Notes: a model not told the origin generated them from the sequence alone. Numbered from the stretch's first letter, positions 1 to 12,500 are shown. The stretch: 64,000 nt of DNA from Drechslerella dactyloides (GCA_020064725.1 JAGTWJ010000010.1:1116001-1180000), one strand, 5' to 3'. Program-made: numbers and translations.

Positions 1-246
1 GTTAACTTGAAAGCCGGATTCTAGAACGCAGGTGGCCCACCCCGATCCAGCGGCCCCCACCTCAATTTGCATTCCCAATCGGCGGCGAGTGCCAAATCAA
101 GGAATTGGTGTGAATTGACTGGTATCAGGACGCAAGCTGACCGAGATTAAACCTCAAGCCGACTTGGTCCCAATTGTCCACCTGAGACAACTGCAAGCCT
201 CGCCAATTAAAGCCGCACGACAGGAGAACGAGAAAAGAAGACCAAA
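1..246. other. Upstream region of the DsbA-like gene
   Basis: No coding region is supported here. The stretch just before the ATG at 247 is rich in A and G and probably holds the 5' leader of the gene that follows. I see no clear TATA box. Confidence 0.4.
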
Positions 247-2974
247 ATGGCTGTGAACCCCAAGTTTGCCGCTCATGTCTACTCCGCAGGAGCCGACGAT
301 AAGCCGGCCAAGGTTCACACCCTGGAGATGTGTGAGTGCCATTTCGATCCGTCCAGAACCTCGTTTACCCCTCGTTCTATAGTATCTTCACGTTTCTTGA
401 TGTCATGTTCGAGGTCTGGCTCGTATGCGTGTCCCGCTTCGGACTGGGTCACGATCATCTATCACATTTTCAACACATACGTAGCGCGAAACGATAATGG
501 GATGAATGGGTTGGTAAAGTTACTGTTTAGTGCGCATCGTGCTTGCTGAACTTTACCGCACACGACGCCAATAACTCGTCCGATTATTTGTTTTAAACGG
601 GCTCACGCTAACATGATTGCTTGCCTCGTCGCATGCGAATTCGGGGCGGCACCATGCAGATCTCGACTTTGTCTGTCCCGTACGTAAGCTAAGCTAACAA
701 GCTGCTCTGCTCACCCTGCACTTCCCTCCTCCATCTACTTGCCATGATGGGCGTCCATCCGAAGATATGGGCGTTGCATCGCGTGGCGTTGACGAGAAGG
801 GTGATGCTCGGGTGGAGCTTTGCGCCTGTTTCAACTCTGTCCCAAAAACGCACTTCCCAGGCCCACGGCTGTCCCCATCCCACGGTCTTTATCTCCGGGA
901 ACAAGAACTTGGGATTCCACGCTGATTGGGTGACATCCATCCACCACTGGGCCACTATTCTTCTAAGCAGAATATCAGAATAATCATGCCTGCATCTTCG
1001 GGCACACAGGCAAGAAAAAAATAAAATAAAAAATAACAAGAGCATTCTCATGCTGACCCAAGCCCCTCTTCGCCTTGATTGTATTTTCTTTCCCCTTCCT
1101 TGCATAAAAAATTAAAATCGGTTGGTTGAGAAGTCACGATACTCGCTCGTGGTGCTGCCGTGTCTCAGAGGGGACAGAAAAGGCTTCAGCCGTCCTTGCC
1201 GTCCCAGCTGGACGCCCCGTTTAGCAATGCAACGGTGCAGCGCCTTGCCCTTCGCGCTGCTCCGCAAAGCAGAGTAAGCTTCGTGCTGAAATAATCAATC
1301 AATCAACCCATTCTTGTGGTCTTTGGGGATCGAGACCGTTGTGATTGCTATCGTGATTATATAATTAATCTCTCCTCTGGGCCTGGAATTTACTCGTCTG
1401 GGTGCTCAGACGCTCAGTTCTACAGGAATCATGCAGCTAACTTGTCCTCTGCTCATTCGCTATCGAATTGCATGGTTCGTTCGTTGCAATAGTTCTCTGC
1501 AAAGTTGTTCAAGAGGTACGTACCCGGCCGATGTACAGACACCTACGTGTCTATGCATCAAAAATGTGAAAAGCCTGCTCCCCGGTTATGCTGTCATGCT
1601 AGAGACACCGAGTGTGCCAGTAACCCGGTCCCTGGTAGAAAAGCACGGGCGTGCATGGGGAACTATTCATCACCGTGGGGGAAAGAAAAATGTGATCTCG
1701 ATCGAAATCAGAAATCAGAAATTCAAGCCGCATTGCATACCAACGACCGTGTACCATGTTCATTGATTGCTAACGAACTGGCTCGGCTTCCAACCGGGAC
1801 GTAGGGTCAACGAGGATGTGATCCCTTACCTCGAGGCGTCAAAGCCAAAGCAAGTGGAGATCATATTTCGCCAGGTATGTGATGATACGTACGAGACTCC
1901 ATGCCATCCAAGTTGAACTTTCTTCCCTTCCTCCATGGATTCAGTATCCCCAAGTCTCCCCTTCCTTCCTCCCTTCCCTGACAACCCTCCGTTTTCCCAT
2001 CCATCCCGCCAGACACATTCCGGTGCACACACCCCGTTCAGCTGCCTGCAGCACCATTCCGTACATACCAGCTAACGAACCCTCGCCCGCCCATCACGCG
2101 CCCCGTTAACTCAGCTCGTCCAACCATGGCATCCATCCTCGACTCTGGTCCATGAATCGGCGCTAGCCGTGGAAAAGACCTCGCCGGAGAAGTTCTGGGA
2201 ATATAGTCAAGCGCTGTTCACTCACCAGCGCGAGTACTTTGACGTCAACGTCGTCAACGAAACCCGTAACCAGACGTATCAGCGCCTCGCGGAGCTGGCG
2301 GGTAGCGTCGGCATCGACAAGGAGGCAGTATACAAGCTCCTCTTCGTCGCGGATAAGCCGGATGGGGACGCCTACAATATTGGCAACCAGGTAGGTGGCA
2401 TGGAGGGTGGTCCGATTGAACGAATGAATACCCAAACCACCATTCAAGTCCATGTCCATGTCGACGAATTCGAAAACCCCTCATCCCATCGTCATGCATC
2501 ACCCCCTCACTTTTGCTTCCCCTCCTCGTCTACGTCTCTCACCATTACCTACAAGTGAGATGGTGCTTACAGACCATCCTGCAACTCCCCCTCCCTTTCA
2601 TCATTTGTCCTCTCTTTTTTTCCTTTTTTCCTCGACTGCATGTCTTTCCTCTCACCTGATCAGACGCTCCGCTCTCTCGCAGTGCCCTCTGCATGGCTAA
2701 TTATATCCCATCCCGACGGATTCTTCCTTCTCTCGAGAAGCACGACTCTGAAAACCCTTGACACTTGCATTATAGTATCATAGCAACCTTGCACTAACGT
2801 TTTAAACCGGACCAATAGGTCACCAACGACCTCAAGTTCATGACCAAGGCCGCCCGGCAAGTGTCTGCGCATGTGACGCCCACCGTTTTCTTCGACGGGG
2901 TGATGGACAACAGCATCAGCAGCGGCTGGACGTTGGAACAATGGAAGGAGTGGATCGAGAAGAATATCGTCTAA
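247..2974 (+). CDS. DsbA-like thioredoxin-fold protein, six exons with two microexons
   Basis: Proposed exons are 247-331, 660-679, 1493-1515, 1805-1874, 2115-2390 and 2819-2974, giving 209 aa. Phases close exactly. Every intron has a GT donor (GTGAGT, GTACGT, GTACGT, GTATGT, GTAGGT), an AG acceptor and a CTAAC-type branch sequence upstream. The product matches a fungal family with a thioredoxin-like DsbA fold: residues 29-37 read YLDFVCPFS, the redox-motif position, followed by QPWHPSS and a C-terminal cis-Pro-like TPTVFF. The motif is C-P-F-S instead of CxxC, so only one active-site cysteine is present and disulfide exchange would be monothiol at best. No signal peptide is visible, so a cytosolic location is inferred. 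Without the two microexons the protein would lose its active site. The precise substrate is unknown. Confidence 0.85.
660..679 (+). other. 20-nt microexon encoding YLDFVCP
   Basis: Between CAG at 657-659 and a GTACGT donor at 680. Together with the last base of exon 1 it makes exactly seven codons ending in the active-site Cys-Pro. A CTAAC branch sequence lies about 50 nt upstream. Confidence 0.8.
1493..1515 (+). other. 23-nt microexon encoding FSAKLFK
   Basis: Between AG at 1491-1492 and a GTACGT donor at 1516. It supplies Phe-Ser of the CPFS motif and ends in phase 2; the AG is completed by G at 1805 to give Arg. A GCTAAC branch sequence lies near 1437. Confidence 0.8.
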
Positions 2975-5112
2975 ATGAAACTGGGACAGTGCTCGTCACG
3001 GGATGGATGATGATGGTGGATTCGTGTCTTGCGCTGTTTCTTTCACCGGGAGATATATACGGAGATGTTTAGTGACATGACGCATGTTGTAGTTTTGTGG
3101 TCCCTCGTCCGTACACTTTGCTGCCTGGATGCCATCATTTTGTTTCGCACTAGTGGTTCCGTTGCGTTACAGACTATGATGCCGATGCCGTTAGAAGTGA
3201 CGGAGGAGGGAGGGTCTTGAAAGTCAGAATGCAAAGTTTGGTGTAGTGTCTTCCGGCAGTCAGTTGAGGAGACTCCAGGACGGAAATGAATTGAAGTTAA
3301 TCGAATTGATGGCGCGCTCCATCGCTTACCTGCTGAATGTCCACGTAACCCATCAATGTTAAAGTTGCACAGATTGGTGAAAGCTATTCCTCGTCGTATG
3401 ATTCGATACCATGGGTTAAAGATTGTGCATGTGCGGAAACGTTTTGTTATACTATTGGCAGAGAAATTGAAGAAACTTTCGATTGACTGATTTCGAGCTG
3501 AAGTCTTATTAGCCAGTCTGTTGAGCGGATGTTTTTCGATTGTGCAAATGCCCAATAGTCCCGGTATGATTATGGAGGAATCGAACAATCCTAATTGCAA
3601 AAGGCCAGTCGGTGGATGCGGATGTCCGCGTGCTTGAGGAGAGTTGGGTTACCGTTGTTCTCAGCCCGTACTCATTGTATCGTGTATTTGCCTGTCTTTG
3701 TTCTGAGTTCACGATTTATGTCCTTCGCACGGCTCCGGCGTTAACACAAGGGATGGACACGATTATCCTATTCAATAGTCATCGATGGGTACGGAAAATC
3801 AAAGCATCGCGGCCATGCCCTGGATCATCACACGGTACTATCGCCATTTGATGTCGGACCCATCTATCATGCCCGTATTCTAAGAATTTGGATTATATCT
3901 ATCCTTCACGGTCAATACAGCTTTGATCAAGCCAACCGTTATCTCGAGGCCATAGAGTCAAGCATACATGCGCGGCCGATGATATTTTTCCCACCGGGCC
4001 GATTGTTTTGAAATCTCACATTCTCGGTATACGCCCCTTCGGTTCCTCTTCACTGGTATTTTGGAATATCGCAGCGTTATTCCAACTTACCTTGTATACT
4101 GACTACTTCCCTCTACGTAATTATAGTCATCTTAGAGTCTAGACAGTCGAAAAATATTCGTCGGGGCGCTATACTCCCTTCCGTTGACCGAAGACCTAAA
4201 GACTTCACGATACAAACGATACAATCCCTTCAACGGTACATGCCCGCGCCTACACCCCCTGACCCGCCGCTCGATGCACCTGTTCTTTCAGTTGACTGTT
4301 ATCACATCTACAAACAGTCATCAAAAATATGTCGATTGTACGCGGCTTATCAGTGTCAAAGAAAGTTTCGAAAGACTATTAATTGGCTGTTCGACGATGC
4401 GCATGTGGCGTCGCCGCCGCGCCGGTCTACAGTCTCATCGGTTGGCAGCGTTCATCACAGGATTAGGTTCCTCCATATCCCATAGATACAGTATCCTGGG
4501 TACAGAGTGTACCAGACGCCCAATGTCCGGTCGATGCAGTTCACACATCTGCAAGCATGATGGCGTTCGCGTTCGTCGTACTCTGACTGGATCGAGATTG
4601 CATTGGACTTGACGGCTGTAGGAGACGATCCCTAAAATACAACGCGTCCGCTGGCATGCCTGATCTGTCGTACCTTCTGACGAGCAAGAAGACAGGGCAG
4701 AGTATTCAGACCTTACGATAAATACACTACGAGATGCGTGTGCCTCTACGGCGCGCAGAACCTGATAGATGGTAGGTGAAGGCCAAAGTATGCGTCTATG
4801 AACAAGCTAACACAATCTAATCTTTCCTGCTAGTAAACAAATATCTTGCACGTAACGCCAATGCAATATCCACACCATACGCCTCTCTCTCCATCGCCCA
4901 CGGCCGGAAACGCCATCGTATAATTCAATGCAATACCGTAGATACGGTCTCTATCCTTCCACGATACATTACCCCCGAACCGTACAATATACACAAACAA
5001 AACATGTGGCGAGGAACCAGAATCATCACAAACATACATACTTCCTAAGTATGGAAGATTTCTCAAGGAAAAGGGGAACAGGAAAATGAGTTGCGGACTC
5101 GTCGTTGCCCGT
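2975..5112. other. Intergenic, convergent 3' ends
   Basis: This holds the 3' flank of the DsbA-like gene and that of SRS2. Open frames here, such as 4184-4612 on plus and 3043-3600 on minus, show no recognisable motif and no coding-like composition. I see nothing else. Confidence 0.5.
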
Positions 5113-8100
5113 CTACTTCCTTGCAGCCTGACGGTCGCTCCATCCGCTCATCGCTCTCCTCATCCCAAGCGTCTTACGAGGGGCGGAAGAAGAGGAAGCG
5201 GCAGCGGCAGTCCCGGACGAGCTGACGGTACCAACCGTCGCTGCCATCCGACTGATCGTTGTCGGTGCAGCGTATGACGACGAGCCGCGAGACGAAGATA
5301 TGCTCGAGAGCGGCGGAAAGCCCTTGATCGGCGGATTTCGACGCATCCGCTCTTGCAGCTCGCGGTTCTGGGCTACGATCTCCGGGCGGGGAGGCGGTCG
5401 CTCAGGCGATGAAGAGAGGTAGATGAGGTTTTCGTCCTTCTCGGGCTTCCTGCTAGCGTTGGTGCTCGAGTTACCACTGGTGGCGACCAGCGGTCGGGCG
5501 GTCGGTGGCGGCAGGGTGTCAGTCTGCCGTGAGAAGAAGTTCATCAGTGTGTTTTCCGGCTTCGTCTTCGCGTTCTTTGCCGTCTTTGGTTTCGAGTTCT
5601 TGCTTTGGTTTTGTGGTTGGGACTCGTTGCTGTCACCAGCTGAGATGCCGTCCGATTTCCTCTTCAACACCTGCCTGCGAATGTCGGCTTCGCATTCGAG
5701 TTGTGAGCCTGCGAGCATGCTTCTGTGGCTATTCGCCGATGTAAATCCTTGCATAGTAGTCGTCGTTGTCGAGAATCCTGAAGAGACAGTTGTTCTGTTG
5801 ACAGAGAATTGGTCGGTACGGCTGTAAACCGCGTTTACGATCGACTTAGACGATGGGGCGACCTGGACGGCCTGGCCGATTGACCTAAAGCCCTGGATTC
5901 CTCCGCGTGGCTGGTAGACGTTGTAGCCATTCATTGGCATCGTTCTCGAAACAGTTCCTGGAGGATCGTCCGATTCGACCCAGTCGTCTTGCCAATGTAG
6001 CTGCGCTGCTTCCAGTGTTTCCTTGACCTTCTCCGCACTGGGACAGTCCCTCGCCATGATCTTGCTGAAGGATAAAATGGTTTGAGGTGTGATAACAGGA
6101 CCCTTCGATGTCATCAATGGTGCTAGCTGGCCTTCGGCGAGGAAATCGCATAGGTTGGACTCCTCTGGATACAGAATTAGTAAACACTCTCCATCTTAGC
6201 TGTGATACTTCGGCTTACGCTTGTCGCCAGACTTCCTGTCCCGTAGCTCGCACGGGTAGGACAAGTAAAGGAGTGTTTGGGCTCGTGTCATCGCGACGTA
6301 AAGAAGCCTACGCTCCTCATCTGTGTCATCGGATCGTGAATGTGGGATGGAACCGGTGTAGCACCCAGGAACAAAGACTATCGGCCACTCAAGCCCTGTA
6401 ACCTATTAGCATTAGAGTACCGATCGCGTCCATGTTTGGAATATATACCTTTCGCATTGTGGATTGTCGAAATCGTAAGGACGCCTTCCCCATCTTCTTC
6501 ATCAACCTCTGGCCCGTCTTTAGCAGTTGCCAAAGCGGCATTGGCAAGAAATTTCCCAAGTGCGACGGAGGTCTTCGATTCGTCGCTAGGATTTCCCTCC
6601 GCGTCGGTGTCTGGGAGGTCTGCTTCGTCAATGCCAGCTGCGAGATTGTTACAGAATTCAGTAGCCTGTACGATCAGTTCCTCAACATGAGGCCATCTGT
6701 CCTCCCCAGGCTTCTGGTGGGACTCCACGTGATTCTTATAGTTGATCTTCTCGAGAAGAGATTCAATGATTGGGGCAACATTGCCCTGTTCTGCACACTT
6801 GACCGACTTGAGCAGGTTCTGAGTATCGAGGATGATTTTGATGAATTGGCTTAAACTTCGCTCGCCGGGTTTGGTGATGGGGGTCTGAAATGTGAGATCT
6901 CCTCTGACACCTTTTCTAATGAGTGTCCAGACGGTCATTCCCCGCTTGTAAGCTTCTGCCACCAAGCCTTCAATGGACTTGGAGCCCAGTCGTCTTGGTG
7001 GTACGTTGATGACTTTTGCTAACGCCTCACTGTTGTTCGGATTCACGACGACTCGCAAGTAGTCCAAGACCACTTTGATTTCTGCTCTTTCGAAAAACTT
7101 CGTACCAGCGATGAGCCTATATGGGATTCTGAAATTGTTCATCTGGGGTTCGATATCTCTGGCGAGACCACCGGATCTGATAAGGATGGCAACATCGCTG
7201 AACTTGAATATGTTTCCAGTGAGAGCCCTTAATCGAAGAATCTCCTGGATGATCCATCGAGCCTCAGCGTCCGGGCTAGGCAGTTTTCGAAGGACCGGAG
7301 AGATGCCGATCTCGTGGGTAGGTGTTATTCCCTTTTGTGGTCTGGCTTTATCTTGTTCAATCACTTCCAGGGAGCAGTGGAGGATAGCAGCAGACGACCG
7401 GTAATTCTCTTCGAGATTGATGACAATTGTATCAGGGTAAACTTCTTTCATTGTTTTCAGGTTACCAATCTCAGCTGCTCTGAACCCGTATATGCTCTGA
7501 TCCCTGTGTACACAAGCACGTTAGTTGGAACCTTGAGGACTCTCTCTGTCAACCAGGATGACTTACGGATCTCCGACGATCGTGATTTTATTCCTCTTGT
7601 ACGCGAACAAGCACATGAGGTCAAACTGAACGAGATTGGTGTCCTGGAACTCGTCTATCAAAACCGATTCGATGTTCGACACGCAAAGGGGGTGCTGGCG
7701 CAGCAGGTCTAGACACCGTAAGAGCAGATCGTCGAAATCCAGCAGATTCGAGCTCTTCAATTCCTTCTCGTACTCTTTGTATATCTTGCCGAACTCATCG
7801 TCATGATTGTTCTTCTTTTGCGAGAGTATATATTCATCTACCGTCATCCGTTTAGCCTTGAGTGTTGAGATTCGAGACCGTATATTCCCAGCATCATTGC
7901 CATCCGTAGTCGGATACTTATTTCTCTTGATAATGCGAGTGATTATGGTCGAGCTATCGCTGGTGTCCGCAATGCCAAACTCTCTCGGGATATCAATGAG
8001 GTGACCGTACTTTCGCTATATATGTCATAGGAGAAGTCAGTCGTTGTGCATTGGTCAATTTGGAGCTGAGCATGGCTCACGAGATATCGTGTGGCGATTG

Positions 8101-8468
8101 AATGAAACGTTCCAATGATCAGCCTATTTTCCAGCCCGCCACCGATCATCTTGGATATCCGCTCCTTCATCTCTTTGCTCGCCTTGTTCGTGAACGTTGC
8201 GACAATGATATTCGATGGGATCATGCCATTTGCAAGCATCCACGCGACCCTGGATGTCAAGGTACGCGTTTTCCCAGAGCCGGCTACATTGAAGGGCCAT
8301 GTTAGGCGCATGAAAGGCGTGAACAGGGCGTAGGTGCGCGAGCTTACGGGGAGCCAGAATCTGTAGTATAGCAGCTGAACTAGTAACCGCATCCCGCTGG
8401 GAATGGTTCAGGCCGTGGAGGATCTTTGCGACATCGATAGGTTCCGGTGAGGGCGAACTCGCGTCCAT
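5113..8468 (-). CDS. SRS2: Srs2-type UvrD-family 3'-5' DNA helicase
   Basis: Proposed exons on minus are 8468-8348, 8283-8081, 8015-7567, 7503-6449, 6395-6219 and 6164-5113, giving 1018 aa. Srs2 strips Rad51 from single-stranded DNA and limits recombination at replication forks in the nucleus. Superfamily 1A motifs are present in order. Walker A is PGSGKT at residues 41-46, formed across intron 1. DEFQDTN is at about 229-235 and GDPDQSIYGFR at about 256-266. ENYRSS, then TISTIHNAKGLEW (across intron 4) and YVAMTRAQ follow. The C-terminal 330 residues are disordered and carry a PIP-like TLMNFF near 871-879 and a SUMO-interaction-like LIYLSSSPE near 915-923. It is slightly shorter than the yeast protein. 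The start at 8468 was chosen because family members begin a few residues before ILxxLNxxQRxAVTS; an in-frame ATG at 8657 would add 63 residues. Confidence 0.93.
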
Positions 8469-10503
8469 TGCGTCGGAGGTGGATCGTAGCGTAGAGGGAC
8501 AGTTCGGTGGTATCCCGTCGTCGTTCTCATGTGTCAGTCGTAGTGTTTGTAGCGGAAGGTAAGGGGGAAGTTCTAAATGTCTAAAGTCGCTGAGGGTCAG
8601 GATAGCGGGAGCGTGCAGGCGGACGTGATGTTTTGGTGTTGGGAGGAGCGGTATCACGTGATGACAAACAACACCGTATGTCCGACTTAGAAATTTCCAG
8701 TGAGAACTATCTTCACGGCTTGTGTATGGTTTTAGGTCCAGAGTGTCTTCACAGCTGCACCAATTTGTTCTTTATATCAAGATCAGATAATTCAGGTAAC
8801 TCACAAAACTCTACAAAACTCACTTGAGGTGTGCCATATCAGAATGTATAAAAGGATGTTTGAATAATATACACAGAAGCGGTGAAGGATGTGGGTGTTT
8901 GATATAGCTTTCGAAGTGCGAATTTACTGAAAAAAGCGCCATATATATATCGACCTGCGCCTAGGAGAGCTTTGGCGAGAAGGGAGAGAGAAAGCTCAAG
9001 CCGGAGAGGGTTCGAATGGGGATAGTCAAGGGGGAGGGATTTCGAGGGAGGGGACAGACAAGATTATTACAATGCAACCTATGGTTCCATCAACCATTTC
9101 CGACGGGAACAAAGGAAACCGGGAAAATTCTAAAGTGTCGGAGGTCTAAAACTGAGGAATAGGAGAAATGACAGAAGAAGAATTAAATTTAAACGCACTT
9201 GGGGTATAGGGTATTGGGAACGATGAATACAGAACATAGGGGACCAGCTTTTTCTTAGGGGAAATCCGAATCGAGCAGAAAGTGTCTCGATGGAGGGTTG
9301 GCAGCAAAGGCGGAGTGGAAAGCAAAACTGAACGCAGATGGACTATGTGATACAGGGGGTGAGGATGACGGCGAGTATGAGACTCGAAAGGCAGAACGAT
9401 CAAGGGATAAAGTTGGAGAGAATACACAAGAGTTCGAATGCGATGATATCGATGCAAAGACAGAACAACAGCGCCAGAGCTGGCACGACGAGGAAAGACA
9501 AAGTTGCAAAGTAGTAGTAGGATAATGATAGTGGTATTCCGAAAGGCAACATCAGTAAAGACGCGCCAGTGTGTACCAGGATAAGGTTGCTGACAGCGAA
9601 GCCGAAGTCGTCGATCTGCTATCCAGCCTCTCCCGTTCCAACTGAACCCAAGAGAAGAGGTAAACCTCTGCTGCCTATTTACAGCGCCACCAAGGAGATA
9701 CTGACATCTCCACTTTAACAATCTGACCACCATCCACCATCTGTTCCAGGCCCGCTTACAAAACGGAGCGTGGAGCAAGGTTCCAGTATTAGCCTCCTCC
9801 GCCTCTTCTTCCTCCAGAAACGACCGATTCTTTTGCCATGCCATGGAGAAAGATAAAATCGAATGCAGTGCTGGACGGGAAAACAACGTGCATCTAAGGG
9901 GGGAAATATTTATTTTCTTTTGAATTGATAACAGCCAAACCAGAAATATGAACAAAGGAAATGTGTGAAAAGTATCACAAGCGCTCGGAAGAACCAACTC
10001 GCTAAATATCAAAAGAATGCAGGTGTAAGGGGGAAGGAGAAGAACAACCGTGATCGCGAGAACGATAACCCAAATCAGAATATGCAGAGAAGAAAATACC
10101 GCAAAAGCCATTTCGCAAGAGCTATAAAGAATCCAGATAGAGGTTCCTGTTCCGCAAGCAGATGCTGATTACCAGATCATACAGCCAACGGAAACGGTTG
10201 AACGATATGAAACACTGGAAATTCAAAAGTCGAGCCTTGATGACGCTCCGAGGTGGAAAAACGACAAGCGAATTCGAAGTTTTTTTTTGTGCTTTTAGGG
10301 TTGACTTTTCGGCAAGGTGTAGTAAGCTGCTTGTGACAAATATCTCGAAGGAATGCAATTTGTTTTTCAGCGTCGTATCATAGGTTGGAGTGTTGTGCAA
10401 GATGTTCGTCCAAATGTAGCTCGGTGTTGAGAAGAAGAGATGTGGAGACTTGTCGGGATGTGGTGTCGAATAGTGTGCGAATATGTTTGGCGGCCTATTG
10501 AAT
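8469..10503. other. Intergenic between SRS2 and the cyclin
   Basis: This holds the SRS2 promoter and the 3' flank of the cyclin. Minus strand 10111-9146 is open for 321 codons starting at an ATG, with a hydrophobic N-terminus. It has no recognisable domain and lies where the cyclin 3' UTR would be expected, so I do not call it a gene (see findings). Confidence 0.45.
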
Positions 10504-11766
10504 CTAGTACTGGAAAACAGGAGGCTGTTGAACTGGAGCAGATGTAGGAGTGGGCATGGGAGTAGCGGGGTTCTGAGCAACAACCTGACCAGATGCTGCA
10601 GCCTTTGCTGCGAGCATGGCTTGGTGCTCAAAATAGTCGTCATTAGGAGTCTCCGGGGGAGTCGGATAACCATGCGGCATTGGTTGCTGCTGCGGTGGTG
10701 GAGCCGTCTTCTGTGGAGTCATCGGAGTAATCTGCTGAGCCTGTGGTGCGAGAGTGTTATCCGGTTCTTGAATCAATGGTGGAGCAGCCATTTGACGGAC
10801 ACGGGGAGCGATGGTGTGACGTCGAGCAATTGCAGCCTGCTTGGCCATGAAGTCTTCAAGGGTGACCGCGACCATTCCGTAATGAGCGCTGGAATACTTG
10901 CGGACCAGGACCTGAGAAGGACGGTGGAGATGCTGAGACAACAAGACTATTGTCGTCGTATCGTAACTCATCGCCCACTCGGATTGAGCTGGCGCGGTTC
11001 GCCCAAGAATGTGGCGGGCAAGAGCAAGAGAAGATCGTGCCATGACGGAAGGGAGGGTGCTGACGAAGTCCTTATGGAACATGGCGATCTCGCTGAGGTA
11101 GAGAGCCATGTACTCGACCTCGGGGTCGTAGCTAACCTCAGAGAGAATCATCTGGAGGAAGTTGTCGATAGTTGGGTGGCCGATGATCCAATTCAAGGTC
11201 TGAAGAACATGACGTTCCATCTGAACGAACATGTCTTCCTCGTACAGTCCACAGCACATACTTTGAAGTTCTCTGATGGTCGGAACACGATCCTTCTTGT
11301 CGCCGTACTTGGCTGCAATGAGCATAGCGGCACATCCGACGAGTTGATAGTGTCTCTTGAAGACAACGCGCTTCGAACAGTAGCGGTCCAGAAGGTTGAC
11401 AGTAAGGAAAAGGGTTTCCGGGAGGAGTTGAAACGCGATGTGTGCCTCGATCAAGAAGTCCAGTAGGTAAGGACGCATGAACCATTGAATTTCGGTCTGG
11501 ATGTCGATGCTATCGACATCAGGAATCGTCTCGTTCTCCATGCGTTCCATGTGATCGAGAATGTCCTCTTGGTACTCGTCGGCAGTGGCGCGGGACATCT
11601 CATCAGCCATGATCTGGAGTTGCTCAGCAGCATAGCGTTGAGCCTCTCGAGTCTTCTGGTTTCGGACAAAGCTAGTGTCGCGTTCGGTCTCGCCCTCGAA
11701 GAAATGGTCATTGACAGGTCTGACAGTCAGGCCGCCATTTCCGAGAGATGCAGAGTATTGGGCCAT
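10504..11766 (-). CDS. G1/S-specific cyclin, CLN type
   Basis: A single-exon gene of 420 aa. The cyclin box spans roughly residues 90-230: MRPYLLDFLIEAH, LDRYCSKR, LVGCAAMLIAAKYGD and a second helical set ending near HHILGRT-like ARHILGRT at about 255. This is the Cln/Puc1 class, which binds Cdc28/Cdk1 and drives commitment to the cell cycle. The C-terminal 130 residues are Pro/Gln/Thr-rich with a cluster of Cdk-type sites around TPPETP, consistent with phosphorylation-dependent turnover, as is typical of G1 cyclins. The ATG sits in a good context (CTCACCATGG on the minus strand). The leader upstream seems long: the pyrimidine-rich tract that commonly precedes fungal transcription starts lies 1.7-1.9 kb away. 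Confidence 0.9.
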   Translation of the reverse strand: MAQYSASLGNGGLTVRPVNDHFFEGETERDTSFVRNQKTREAQRYAAEQLQIMADEMSRATADEYQEDILDHMERMENETIPDVDSIDIQTEIQWFMRPYLLDFLIEAHIAFQLLPETLFLTVNLLDRYCSKRVVFKRHYQLVGCAAMLIAAKYGDKKDRVPTIRELQSMCCGLYEEDMFVQMERHVLQTLNWIIGHPTIDNFLQMILSEVSYDPEVEYMALYLSEIAMFHKDFVSTLPSVMARSSLALARHILGRTAPAQSEWAMSYDTTTIVLLSQHLHRPSQVLVRKYSSAHYGMVAVTLEDFMAKQAAIARRHTIAPRVRQMAAPPLIQEPDNTLAPQAQQITPMTPQKTAPPPQQQPMPHGYPTPPETPNDDYFEHQAMLAAKAAASGQVVAQNPATPMPTPTSAPVQQPPVFQY

Positions 11767-11846
11767 GGTGAGATGTGTCGATTAGATTAGTGATTATTGT
11801 CTAATAAGGAACGGACGTCGAATGGTGTGCTTCTCGAGGCGGACGA

Positions 11847-12065
11847 TCAAAAGAGATTACCGGGCAATGGTCGAGATAGGCTGCCGATGTCGACTAATAT
11901 GACTAAAAGAGTGGCTGTAGTTAAATAAAGGAAACGGTAGACGGTCGAAAGTAATCCAGGGCTTCCAGTTTGGGTGGTTCCTCTCCTGGTGGATGACAGA
12001 CGACTTGTTTGGCTAATGAAATCGGAAGTCTCTGAAAGATGCCAGCTTGGGACGGAACGTGACAA
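11847..12065 (-). other. 72-codon upstream ORF before the cyclin
   Basis: It is ATG-initiated and ends 80 nt before the cyclin ATG. It shows no recognisable domain. If the leader is transcribed, this ORF would be met before the cyclin start and could reduce its translation, as the CLN3 leader uORF does in budding yeast. Confidence 0.3.
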
Positions 12066-12500
12066 GCCGAATGTGCACCTTAGGGGATATCCGCTTTCTA
12101 CACCGACTTCCTAACCGAAGCAGAGAAAGAGGAATTTGTTTCGTGGATAGACGGCTTCATCCAAGACGATAGAACGCGTGGTTCAGAGGCGATGTGAGGA
12201 AAAGTTGTCTCCAAAAGGAAGAGTGAATATTTTAGATTGTCAAGAGGAAGGAACAACGAGCTAACGTCTCCGGTCCTCTATTCTATCCAAAAGCCGCAGA
12301 CCTGATCAGCGGCTCCGCGATATCGAACGAGCAACAGTACGGACGAGTGTACTGTCACTAAGTCGCAAACGGCCTCAAAGAGCGTGGTGGGGTACAGCGT
12401 GGAAAGCACTGCGGAGATTGTGTTTGTCAGTAGGGGCTCTCGAAGGTTGGCGAAGCGATAGTTCTAGCGGAGAAAGGAGGTGATGGTCCCAAAGTCTCCT

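Noticed and set aside
9002..9020. GGTTCGAAT motif resembling a tRNA B box
   Set aside because: No matching A box, anticodon arm or acceptor stem could be folded around it.
10483..11466. Plus-strand 327-codon frame
   Set aside because: It is the antisense shadow of the cyclin coding sequence, which has a clear cyclin box.
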